NCBI GenBank assembly: GCA_025928335.1
Contig: JAICJQ010000011.1
Coordinates: forward strand, 1-41,204
Direction of reading: 5' to 3'
Source of the DNA: Gemmatimonadaceae bacterium
GTDB lineage: Bacteria > Gemmatimonadota > Gemmatimonadetes > Gemmatimonadales > Gemmatimonadaceae
DNA: 41,204 nucleotides
The notes beneath the pieces were generated by a model. It was given only the letters and a program-made list of their open reading frames with translations. It searched no databases and had not been told where the DNA came from. Below are positions 15,746-22,599 of the stretch, in pieces (position 1 is the stretch's first letter; every line of letters begins with the position of its first letter). A program made the translations under genes and the position numbers.

Positions 15746-17080
15746 ATGCGTAAAATCGGATTCGCGGGATTGGGCGCGGCGGTCGTACTCGCGACAGCCT
15801 GCAGCGACTATCTCACGGGCGGCGAGTTGAGCACTGATCCAAATCGGCCGACCACCGCGACGACCGCCCAGTTGTTCGTCGGCGTCGAGGCGGGTACCTG
15901 GGCGCTGCTGCAAAGCGACATGGCGCGGGTCACCGGCATGTGGGCCCAGCAGCTGCTCGGCACGAACCTGCAGTACGTGGACATCTACAACTACGGCGTC
16001 AGTGAAGACGTGACGAACGGCTTTCAGGCGGGTTTGTATACGGGCGGTGCGCTGGTCGACGTTCGCAAAGTCGAATCGCAGGCGTCGTCCGCGAACGACA
16101 CGCTCTTTCACGGCATTGCACTGGTTATGGAAGCGCTGATCATGGGTACGGGCGCGGACCTGTTCGGCAATTTGACGTACAAGGAAGCGCTCACCGGTAT
16201 TCAGAACCCGCAGCTCGATCCGCAGATGTCGATCTACGACTCTGTGCAGACGTTGTTGTCGCGCGCGATCGTCGAGATGCAGGCCAGCGGACCGACGAAC
16301 ATTGGTCCGGAATCGGCGGACCTCGCTTACGGCGGCGACCCTGCCCTCTGGACATTGTTGGCCCACACGTTGAAAGCCCGCTTCCTGATGCACACGGCCA
16401 AGCTTCGGCCAACGGTCTATCCGCAGGTCGTCACCGAGGCGAGCAAGGGAATCTCGGACCCGGCGGACAACTTCAACGCCGTGTTCTCCGGCAATGCCAA
16501 CGAGCAGAACTTCTGGTATCAGTTCGCGATCGTACAACGTCCCGGGTACATCGCGCCGAACCCGCAGTTCGTCACACTTCTTCAACAGCGCAACGATCCA
16601 CGACTGCACACCTATTTCAACGCCGATCTCACGGATCTGAATCCCGCGCTGCTCGCCCCGAATGCGACGCAGCCGCTCGTCACGGCGAACGAGGACCTTC
16701 TGCTGTGGGCCGAGGCTGCGGAACGCACCGGCGACAACGCGACGGCCTTGGCGAAGCTGAACCAGGCACGTGCCCTCGCGGGCCTGCCGCCGGAGTCGGG
16801 ATCGCTCTCCGGGCAGGCGCTCCTCGCTGAGATCCTCATCGAGGAATACATCGCTGATTTCCAGAACATCGAGGCGTGGAACCTGTATCTGCGCACGTGT
16901 ACGCCGAATCTCGTACCGGTTGTCGCCGGTTCGATCGTCCCGGCGCGCTTCCTCTACGACGCATCGGAGCGAAACACGAACAGCAACATTCCGCCTCCGA
17001 CGCAGCAGCCGGCCCGCAACCAGAATGACCCGGCGAGTACAACGTCGGACGCAACGGGGCAAAAATGCCTCGGTCAATAG
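15746..17080 (+). CDS. susD: SusD/RagB-family surface lipoprotein
   Basis: A 444-residue lipoprotein with signal peptide and lipobox LATAC (Cys19). SusD-type features include the N-terminal CSDYLTGGELSTDPNRPT stretch, TPR-like helices throughout, FHGIALVMEALIMGTGADLFGNLTYKEAL near residues 115-140 (quoted as landmark GTGADLFGN) and an ending in NxxPPPTQQ with DATGQKC. It is somewhat shorter than many Bacteroidota SusD proteins (about 500-600). By family knowledge it caps the SusC barrel and helps capture ligand on the cell surface. It follows susC by 18 bases and overlaps the next small lipoprotein gene by 16 bases, so the three are one transcription unit. Confidence 0.93.
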   Translation: MRKIGFAGLGAAVVLATACSDYLTGGELSTDPNRPTTATTAQLFVGVEAGTWALLQSDMARVTGMWAQQLLGTNLQYVDIYNYGVSEDVTNGFQAGLYTGGALVDVRKVESQASSANDTLFHGIALVMEALIMGTGADLFGNLTYKEALTGIQNPQLDPQMSIYDSVQTLLSRAIVEMQASGPTNIGPESADLAYGGDPALWTLLAHTLKARFLMHTAKLRPTVYPQVVTEASKGISDPADNFNAVFSGNANEQNFWYQFAIVQRPGYIAPNPQFVTLLQQRNDPRLHTYFNADLTDLNPALLAPNATQPLVTANEDLLLWAEAAERTGDNATALAKLNQARALAGLPPESGSLSGQALLAEILIEEYIADFQNIEAWNLYLRTCTPNLVPVVAGSIVPARFLYDASERNTNSNIPPPTQQPARNQNDPASTTSDATGQKCLGQ

Positions 17081-17523
17081 CGCGGTCCAACACAGGGCTT
17101 TTCGTGATCCTGACCGCGGCGTCGGCCGCGTGCTACCAGTATCACGAAGCGTCGCCGACCGCACTGCGGCCCGACGAGACCGTGCGCATCGTATTGAGCG
17201 GCGAGGCGTCCGGCGCCCTCGCCGGCACGATCGGTCCGAATGCGACGTCGATCGACGGCCGTGTGCTGGCGATCGACTCGAATCGGATGCGTCTCGCGGT
17301 AACACAGATCGCGCGCGCCATCGGCCCGGAGGAGTTCCTGCAGAATGAGCCGATCGACGTACCAACCCGCGGCGCGCTCGCCGTCAGCGTTCGTTCGATG
17401 GATCGGTTCCGGACGGTACTCGCGTTCGGTGGCGTTCTCGCCGGCATGTTCGCGGCCCGGACCATCGCCAACTCGGCTGGTGTCGTTTCAAGCGCGGGCG
17501 CGCCGGCCGGCAGTAGCAAATAG
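17065..17523 (+). CDS. Small lipoprotein of unknown function
   Basis: A 152-residue protein. Signal peptide RSNTGLFVILTAASAAC with lipobox cysteine at residue 23. The mature part looks like a small beta-domain: VRIVLSGEASGALAGTIGPNATSIDGRVLAIDSNRMRLAV. A hydrophobic glycine/alanine stretch (TVLAFGGVLAGMFAARTIA) lies near the C-terminus. I do not recognise a named family. It overlaps the susD 3' end by 16 bases, which suggests coupling and a role with the SusCD complex or the envelope. The start is the ATG inside the end of susD; no better start is visible. Confidence 0.75.
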   Translation: MPRSIARSNTGLFVILTAASAACYQYHEASPTALRPDETVRIVLSGEASGALAGTIGPNATSIDGRVLAIDSNRMRLAVTQIARAIGPEEFLQNEPIDVPTRGALAVSVRSMDRFRTVLAFGGVLAGMFAARTIANSAGVVSSAGAPAGSSK

Positions 17524-17558
17524 TACTCAGTAGCGGAAGGCGCCAGAAATCCGATTTC

Positions 17559-17628
17559 CCCCTCGCGTCGTACCCCGGTGGAACTGACGCGGACCAACGC
17601 GGTCCGCTCCCCACTTCCACGCGAGGGG
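17559..17628 (+). promoter_or_regulatory. Long structured 5' leader enclosing the Shine-Dalgarno of the DUF4331 operon
   Basis: Nested perfect stems: CCCCTCGCG (17559-17567) with CGCGAGGGG (17620-17628), TGGAA (17579-17583) with TTCCA (17615-17619), and GCGGACC (17589-17595) with GGTCCGC (17601-17607) around loop AACGC. The right outer arm contains the only plausible ribosome binding site (GAGGGG), six bases before the ATG at 17635. It may be a cis-acting RNA switch or a processing hairpin between the susCD unit and the DUF4331 genes. Confidence 0.55.
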
Positions 17629-17634
17629 TTGCGC

Positions 17635-18387
17635 ATGAAGACATGGATTTTCAGGCGAGGGGTGCCGGCCGTGGCGCTCGCCGCAGTCGGCTTGGTCGGC
17701 GCGCTGACTACCGCCCGGCGCGTCCGGGCCTCCGACCACCAAGACACGCCAGAAGTCGAGCTCAGTCCGCGATATGACGTGAACGACGTCTTCGCCTTCC
17801 CCGCCGCGACGCCCGGCCGCATCGCGCTCGTGCTGGGCACGTCGTCGCCGATCACGCCGGCGAACACGCCGGGTTTCGCGTTCGGTACCAAGGACCAGGA
17901 GCTGTACCAGATCAAGATCGACAACAACCGCGACGGCATCGAGGATCTGGTCTTTCAGATCACCTTCACGGGAAAGGCCGGCCATCAGCGCGTGACGGTG
18001 CGCGGCCCGGTGGCGCCGCGACAGACCGGGCCGGCGAACACGCTGGTTGGCGGTCACAAGGTGTCCGGTCCGGTCAACGAGATGCTTGGTTCGGCCGACG
18101 ACATTCAAGTATTTGCCGGGCCGCGCGACGATCCGTTCTTCATCGATCTCGAGCAGTTCTTCCGCATCATCCCGGATCGGCGGCCGGTCACGGGCCCGCT
18201 CTCACAGTTACCGTCGACGCCGAGCGCAGGCTCGTTCCGTCCGGCAGACCAGGCGCGCGATTACGTCCGCGGCTTCAACGACATGGCGATCGTCATCGAG
18301 CTCCCGGTGAGCATGATCGAGCGAGACCCCCAGCACCCGTCGCCGTTCGGCGTGTGGGGCACGACGAGCCGCGCGCGAAGCAACTGA
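17635..18387 (+). CDS. DUF4331 family protein, N-terminal-half type
   Basis: A 250-residue exported protein. Signal peptide MKTWIFRRGVPAVALAAVGL to about residue 33, with mature start SDHQDTPEVELSPRYDVNDVFAFPA. That SDHxD...DVNDVFAF opening is the hallmark of DUF4331. Central strands include RIALVLGTSSPITP and YQIKIDNNRDGIEDLVFQITF, and the region FAGPRDDPFFIDLEQFFRI is a typical conserved block. It ends at SPFGVWGTTS, where full-length relatives continue into the second half, here encoded by the next gene. Start: the ATG at 17635 with GAGGGG inside the leader hairpin. Biochemical role unknown; the conserved Asp/His residues could bind metal, but that is inference. First gene of the five-gene envelope cluster. 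Confidence 0.85.
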   Translation: MKTWIFRRGVPAVALAAVGLVGALTTARRVRASDHQDTPEVELSPRYDVNDVFAFPAATPGRIALVLGTSSPITPANTPGFAFGTKDQELYQIKIDNNRDGIEDLVFQITFTGKAGHQRVTVRGPVAPRQTGPANTLVGGHKVSGPVNEMLGSADDIQVFAGPRDDPFFIDLEQFFRIIPDRRPVTGPLSQLPSTPSAGSFRPADQARDYVRGFNDMAIVIELPVSMIERDPQHPSPFGVWGTTSRARSN

Positions 18388-18428
18388 CGCCATTCCCTCA
18401 TTCATCTACGCATCAGGAGCACATTCAT

Positions 18429-19055
18429 ATGTGGAAGACTGACGCGCGTCTCTGGCTCGTCGCGCTCGCGCTCGCAACTGGCGTCGGGCTGACCGGCTGC
18501 AGCGACCGGACAAACGACGCATCGCGCTCGATTGCCGCGCCCAATGTCGCGAGCCGGGACATCGGCAACGACAACGAGCAGGGCGACGAAGACAACGACG
18601 CCACGATCTACGATCAGACCGATTTCCTCGGCAACCCGCTCGTCAGCGAAGTGACGATTGCCAAGGCGAATCACGGCGCCTACAACCACACACAACCGTA
18701 CAACACGGCGACGTTCCGTCCACAGACCGAAGCATTCATCACGAGCTTCGGTCGTCCGGCGGCATTGGCCTCGACGCTTGGCAGCGTGCTGTATCCCGAC
18801 ATGATCGTCGTCGACCCCTCCAAGAATCCGAGCACGGCGGGCTGGTTGTCGTGGGCGCTCGCCAACGGGTGGGGCGGCCGAAAGCTGACGGATGACGTGG
18901 TTGATCTGGGATTGACGGCCATCTTCAGCTCCTTCTTGTCACCGGTCGGGGCGCTGTGTCAGCCGTTTCAGCTGCCGTTGTGCACTGACAACGTCTCGGC
19001 GAACGACGCCGCGTTCTCTTCGACGTTCCCGTACCTCGCCGCACCACACACGTGA
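18429..19055 (+). CDS. DUF4331 family lipoprotein, C-terminal-half type
   Basis: A 208-residue lipoprotein with signal MWKTDARLWLVALALATGVG and lipobox LTGC (Cys22). The mature part has an acidic linker (about 40-58, DNEQGDEDNDATI). It then matches the second half of DUF4331 proteins: YDQTDFLGNPLVSEVTI, TFRPQTEAFITSFGRP, PDMIVVDPSKNPSTAGWLSW, GGRKLTDDVVDLGL, and the ending DNVSANDAAFSSTFPYLAAPHT. It has its own signal and start (ATG at 18429), 41 bases after the previous stop. It is therefore a genuine second gene and not a frameshifted tail. The two halves probably assemble in the periplasm or at the membrane. Role unknown. Confidence 0.85.
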   Translation: MWKTDARLWLVALALATGVGLTGCSDRTNDASRSIAAPNVASRDIGNDNEQGDEDNDATIYDQTDFLGNPLVSEVTIAKANHGAYNHTQPYNTATFRPQTEAFITSFGRPAALASTLGSVLYPDMIVVDPSKNPSTAGWLSWALANGWGGRKLTDDVVDLGLTAIFSSFLSPVGALCQPFQLPLCTDNVSANDAAFSSTFPYLAAPHT

Positions 19056-19064
19056 TCACGGTGA

Positions 19065-19093
19065 CGTCCTCGCTCCGTACTGAAGCGAGGACG
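19065..19093 (+). terminator. Intercistronic hairpin
   Basis: CGTCCTCGCT (19065-19074) and AGCGAGGACG (19084-19093) form a perfect 10-bp stem with a 9-base loop between the second DUF4331 gene and the TPR gene. There is no T-run, so it is more likely an attenuator or an mRNA processing/stability element than a full terminator. Confidence 0.5.
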
Positions 19094-19111
19094 CCGCTTC
19101 ACGAGGGTATC

Positions 19112-20383
19112 ATGAGACGAGCTTCTTGGTGGATCGCATCGGGCGCCGCAGCTGCCATCATGGTCGGCTTGATAGTCGTGCACGCGCCCCCGCATCGGTC
19201 GGGAGCGCCGGCCTCGGCGACACTGATGACGGAAGGCGAGATCCGCGAGCGCGACATCGCGTTCTACGAGCGCCGCGCCACGGAGGACACGGCGAGCGCC
19301 AGCGATCGGTCGCAGTTGGCGGGTCTGTATTTGCAGCGGGCGCGGACGTCCGGCAGCTTCGCGGACTACGAGCGCGCCGAGAAGGTCGCACGACGTTCGC
19401 TCGCTCTTCGGACGGCGCACAACGGGCAAACCTTCGCGCTGCTGGCTTCGGCGCTGCTCGCGCGTCACGATTTCGTCGGTGCACTCCACGTGGCCGAGCG
19501 TGCGGACTCCCTCGAGCCCGACAACACCAACCACATTGCGCTGATCGGCGAGATCCAGCTCGAGCTGGGTGACTACGAAGCCGCGGCGCGCCGCTTCGCC
19601 TCGCTTCATTTTGACAGTGACCAGTTCACCGTCGCCGCCCGCGTCGCGCGATGGCGGGAGCTCACCGGCCATTCGGACGCGGCGCGTCGCCTTCTTCGCA
19701 CCGCCATCGGGCGCGTGGACGGCCGCGACGATTTGCCGAAGGAGCAGGTTGCGTGGTTTCACTATCGGCTCGGGGAGCTCGAGCTCCGCACGGGCAGCAT
19801 TGACTCGGCTGAAGCGGCCTTTCGGCGCGGCCTCGACATTTTTCCCGACGACTACCGCATTCTCGGCGGACTCGCCCGGCTCGAGAGCGTGCGTCAACAC
19901 TGGGCACGGGCGATCGACTACGGCAACCAGGCTGTCGCGATTCAACTCGATCCCGCGACCCTGGGCACGATCAGCGACGCGTATCGTGCGCTCGGCGATA
20001 CCGCGGGAGCGGCGCAGTACGCGCGAGCGATGACCGCGAGCGCGCTCGAGCAACCCGGCCCGATTCACCGCGCCTGGGGCCTCTTCATTCTCGACCACGG
20101 CACGGCGCGCGACGCCGAGCGCGTGCTCGGCAAGACGCGAGAGGAGCTGCGGTCGCGGCACGACGTGTATGGCTACGACCTTCTCGCCTGGGCGTTGCAC
20201 CGGGAGGGCCGCGATACGGAGGCTCGCGTCGCGATGGCCAAAGCGCTCGCTCAACACACCGAGGATCCACAGTTGGTCCGTCACGCCAAGGCGATCGAGG
20301 CCGCGCTCGCAGTATCGAGCAGTCGGTCGGTCGCCGCTACCGGAGGAAGTCCGTGTCAGAGCTCGCGGCGTACCTGCAATTAG
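19112..20383 (+). CDS. Membrane-anchored tetratricopeptide-repeat protein
   Basis: A 423-residue protein. I use the ATG at 19112, with GAGGG upstream; the GTG at 19052 merely overlaps the preceding stop. A single N-terminal hydrophobic segment (ASWWIASGAAAAIMVGLIVV) anchors it or serves as a signal peptide. From about residue 60 on, helical TPR units repeat: SQLAGLYLQRARTSGSFADYERAEKVARRSL, NTNHIALIGEIQLELGDYEAAARRF and FHYRLGELELRTGSIDSAEAAFRRGL (each cited as a landmark; core motifs YLQRARTSG, GDYEAAARRF, AEAAFRRGL). TPR proteins scaffold protein complexes. Its place between DUF4331 and HupE genes suggests it organises that envelope system. Its 3' end overlaps the HupE gene by 31 bases. Confidence 0.85.
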   Translation: MRRASWWIASGAAAAIMVGLIVVHAPPHRSGAPASATLMTEGEIRERDIAFYERRATEDTASASDRSQLAGLYLQRARTSGSFADYERAEKVARRSLALRTAHNGQTFALLASALLARHDFVGALHVAERADSLEPDNTNHIALIGEIQLELGDYEAAARRFASLHFDSDQFTVAARVARWRELTGHSDAARRLLRTAIGRVDGRDDLPKEQVAWFHYRLGELELRTGSIDSAEAAFRRGLDIFPDDYRILGGLARLESVRQHWARAIDYGNQAVAIQLDPATLGTISDAYRALGDTAGAAQYARAMTASALEQPGPIHRAWGLFILDHGTARDAERVLGKTREELRSRHDVYGYDLLAWALHREGRDTEARVAMAKALAQHTEDPQLVRHAKAIEAALAVSSSRSVAATGGSPCQSSRRTCN

Positions 20384-20961
20384 GGTTTCATCACATCACG
20401 GATCTGCGCGGCGCCGATCACATCCTCTTCCTTCTGGCGCTGGCGGCGATCTACCGGTTCCGGGACTGGCGGGAGTGTCTTTGGGTTGCGACCGCATTCA
20501 CCGTCGGCCATTCATTCACGCTGGCCCTCGCCGTAACGAACGTGTTGACGATCAGCCCTCCGCTCGTCGAGTTCCTCATCCCGATCACGATCGTGGCGAC
20601 GGGGATCGAGAACCTGCTGGTACGGGACAACGTCAAACCATTCGCCACACGCCGGTATCGTCCCGTGCTGGCCGGCGCTTTTGGCTTGGTGCACGGCGCG
20701 GGCTTCGCGAACTATCTGCGCAGCCTGTTCGTGGACCGGATTGCCCTGCCCTTGTTTGGCTTCAATGTCGGCATCGAGTTGGGTCAGATCTGCGTGCTCG
20801 TTCTGACCTTCACGGCGTTCATTCTGGTGGACCGCATGATCGCGCTCGTTCAACCGGTGCGGCTCCGCGCGGTAACGCCGGTGCGGACGCGCGCGATCGC
20901 CGTTTCGTCGATGGTCCTCGTCGTTGCAGCGCGGTGGGCGGTGGAGCGCGCGCCGTGGTAA
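20353..20961 (+). CDS. HupE/UreJ-family membrane protein
   Basis: A 202-residue integral membrane protein with about six hydrophobic segments. Start: the GTG at 20353, placed right after GGAGGAAG, inside the end of the TPR gene. Family marks are QLGFHHITDLRGADHILFLLAL near the N-terminus, TVGHSFTLALAV near residue 56, GIENLLVRDN and GLVHGAGFANYL near 117. The histidines in these helices are conserved in HupE/UreJ, whose characterised members are nickel permeases of hydrogenase or urease loci. There is no hydrogenase or urease here, so another metal or another role is possible. It is followed by a DUF6702 gene overlapping by seven bases, a pairing that supports one functional unit. Confidence 0.88.
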   Translation: MSELAAYLQLGFHHITDLRGADHILFLLALAAIYRFRDWRECLWVATAFTVGHSFTLALAVTNVLTISPPLVEFLIPITIVATGIENLLVRDNVKPFATRRYRPVLAGAFGLVHGAGFANYLRSLFVDRIALPLFGFNVGIELGQICVLVLTFTAFILVDRMIALVQPVRLRAVTPVRTRAIAVSSMVLVVAARWAVERAPW

Positions 20962-21458
20962 CGCGGGGACTGCTCGCCGGACTGGCGGCATCTCTGGCGA
21001 TAGCACTGACGCCGGCTTCGTCATGGTCGCATCCGCTTCACACTACTCTGGCCGATGTCTCGATCGACACCGATGGCTCCTGTCGCGTGACGCTACGCGC
21101 GTTCGCCGACGATTTCACGGCCGCGGTCGCACGGCATGCCGGGAAGCCCAGACCCGCGGATTTCGTGGTCGCCGAGCGCGATGTCGCGACGTATGTGTCG
21201 TCGACGATCGTCATTCGGGGTCGAGACGGCCGAATCGTTCCGCTTGTCTGGGCTGGCGCGCGACGCACGGGAGATCTCATCTGGATCACGGTACGCGCTT
21301 CCAGCGTTCGCTCCCTTGCAGGCATTCGTTTCGTCTACTCGACGCTCTTCGAGGCGTTCCCGGATGAGGTGAACATACTCCAGGCGAACGACAACGGCCG
21401 CCGCCACACGGTGCTGTTCACCGCGAGCGACGGCCGATCGTTCAAGACAATTCTTTAA
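20955..21458 (+). CDS. DUF6702 family exported protein
   Basis: A 167-residue protein starting at the GTG at 20955, overlapping the HupE stop. Signal peptide VTRGLLAGLAASLAIALTPASSWS, with the mature chain beginning HPLHTTLADVSID. That HPxHxS/T-type start is typical of DUF6702 and of the domain often found fused to, or next to, HupE proteins. Beta-strand pattern throughout (CRVTLRAFADDF, GDLIWITVRASSV, IRFVYSTLFEAFPDEVNILQ, HTVLFTASDGRSFKTIL). The N-terminal histidines could bind metal, which would suit a metal-handling locus; this is inference. Its TAA stop lies in a TTAA shared with the stop of the convergent gene at 21455. Confidence 0.75.
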   Translation: MVTRGLLAGLAASLAIALTPASSWSHPLHTTLADVSIDTDGSCRVTLRAFADDFTAAVARHAGKPRPADFVVAERDVATYVSSTIVIRGRDGRIVPLVWAGARRTGDLIWITVRASSVRSLAGIRFVYSTLFEAFPDEVNILQANDNGRRHTVLFTASDGRSFKTIL

Positions 21459-22036
21459 CGAGTGTCCAGCCCGGGTGCCTGCCGAAGCTCGTCCTGGCCG
21501 ATTTCGCGAAGGTCGGCGACCTTGGGCGGCTCGCCGGTCACCATGCCCTTCACCACCTGGAAGAGCGCGAGCGGCATCGAACGATTGTTCTTGGAGTAGA
21601 CCACGGTGTCGGCCTCGACGAGGATGAGCGCGATCCGCGGATCGTGCGGCCCACCGTCGCGCTTGCCGTCGCCCTCGTCGCCCAGCCAAGCCTTCCAATC
21701 AGCCTTGTACAGCGAATCGATGAGATCGCGGTCCTTGCTGAGGATGGCGTGTCCGCTCACGCTCACCCACTCGCGCGTTCGGTCGCGGTAGAACGCGACG
21801 TTGACGTGGGGATCGACGGCGAGCTCTTCGAACTTCTCGGACTCGGCGTTCGTCATGAACCACAGGTCGGCACCGGCGGTCCGCCGCTGCGTCTGCATGG
21901 CCCGCGAGACGAGCGTGCCATCGCGGCGACGCGTTGTCAGCATCGCCGTCTCGATGCCGTCGATCAGCGCGTAGAGGTCGTCGAGCTTCTTCTCGAGCGG
22001 AACTTCGTTGTCGCGGTTTTTGTCGGTCGCATCCAT
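21455..22036 (-). CDS. Pyridoxamine 5'-phosphate oxidase-fold protein (general stress protein 26 type)
   Basis: A 193-residue cytoplasmic protein of the split-barrel flavin-binding fold. Landmarks: LDDLYALIDGIETAMLTTRRRDGTLVSRAMQTQ (cited as core AMLTTRRRDGTLVSRAM), DLWFMTNAESEKFEEL, NVAFYRDRTREWVSVSGHA and KAWLGDEGD. These match the general-stress-protein-26 group, which binds FMN or FAD; true pyridoxamine phosphate oxidases are longer and have other active-site residues. It follows the peroxiredoxin gene by 31 bases on the same strand, so a redox or stress role in a shared transcript is plausible. The substrate is unknown. The convergent neighbour shares the TTAA with its stop codon. Confidence 0.85.
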   Translation of the reverse strand: MDATDKNRDNEVPLEKKLDDLYALIDGIETAMLTTRRRDGTLVSRAMQTQRRTAGADLWFMTNAESEKFEELAVDPHVNVAFYRDRTREWVSVSGHAILSKDRDLIDSLYKADWKAWLGDEGDGKRDGGPHDPRIALILVEADTVVYSKNNRSMPLALFQVVKGMVTGEPPKVADLREIGQDELRQAPGLDTR

Positions 22037-22067
22037 AGCCGGAGAGGTGAGCGGTTCAGCGAGGGCG

Positions 22068-22553
22068 TTACGCCTTGCTGAGCACGTTCAGTGCCTCGAT
22101 TACTTCTTCCCCATGGTTTTCCGGCTTCACCTTTTCGAAAACCCGCGCGATGCGTCCTTCGGGATCGACGATGTACGTCGTCCGCAACACGCCCATGTAC
22201 TTGCGCCCGTAGTTCATCTTCTCGCCCCACACCCCGTACGCCTCGGCGATCGCGTGATCCTCGTCCGCGATCAGTGTGTACGGCAGCTGGTACTTCTGCT
22301 TGAACTTGGTGTGCGACTTCGGCGAGTCGGGACTCACACCGAGAACGACCGCGTCGATTCCCTCGAACCGAGGGAAGGTGTCCCGAAAGGAACACGCTTC
22401 GATCGTTCAGCCGGCGGTGTCGTCTTTCGGATAGAAGAAGAGGACGACGTACTTGCCCCGGAAGTCGGCGAGTGAGACAGGAACGCCGCGGTCGTCGGGC
22501 GCGGTGAAGTCCGGCGCCTTTCTTCCGGCTGGTATCACAGTCGGGTTGGTCAT
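22068..22553 (-). CDS. Bcp-type peroxiredoxin, probable selenoprotein (UGA at codon 49)
   Basis: A 161-residue peroxiredoxin of the Bcp/PrxQ class, which reduces hydrogen and organic peroxides in the cytoplasm. The frame runs from ATG 22553 to stop 22068 with one internal TGA at 22409-22407. Before it is KYVVLFFYPKDDTAG and after it TIEACSFRDTFPRF in the same frame. Relatives read FYPKDDTPGCTKEAC, so the TGA sits exactly on the peroxidatic cysteine. The resolving Cys54 is kept, as are LGVSPDSPKSH and the C-terminal thioredoxin-fold strands. Two hairpins follow the TGA (see separate entry). I therefore call Sec49 rather than a pseudogene. A point mutation TGC/TGT to TGA or a sequencing error remains possible. 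Conventional calling would give two pieces, 22407-22553 and 22068-22337. No clear ribosome binding site precedes the ATG. Confidence 0.8.
22358..22395 (-). promoter_or_regulatory. Tandem hairpins downstream of the in-frame UGA (SECIS candidate)
   Basis: On the minus strand, 11 bases after the TGA, GTGTTCC / GGGACAC forms a 7-bp stem (one G-T pair) with loop TTTC (22395-22378). One base further, TTCCCTC / GAGGGAA forms a 7-bp stem with loop GGTTC (22376-22358). Bacterial SECIS elements lie in the coding region just after UGA and often show G or GGU in the apical loop. The first hairpin has the better spacing, the second the better loop. Which one SelB would bind is not decided here. Confidence 0.5.
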
Positions 22554-22560
22554 TCGGAAG

Positions 22561-22566
22561 AATATA
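22561..22566 (-). promoter_or_regulatory. Possible -10 box giving a near-leaderless start for the peroxiredoxin
   Basis: TATATT on the minus strand ends seven bases before the ATG at 22553, and no Shine-Dalgarno is seen. This spacing would fit a leaderless or very short-leader transcript separate from the kinase read-through. There is no convincing -35 box, so support is weak. Confidence 0.25.
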
Positions 22567-22599
22567 CTCGCGCCGACCCTGAACGTTGACGCATGCGAC

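Noticed and set aside
18354-18428. DUF4331 second half as a frameshifted continuation of the first
   Set aside because: The second half has its own start codon and a complete lipoprotein signal, so it is an independent gene.
22407-22553. Reading the peroxiredoxin as a pseudogene or as two separate small genes
   Set aside because: The only defect is a UGA at the exact catalytic position, with intact sequence in the same frame on both sides. A random nonsense mutation is possible but less likely than Sec.
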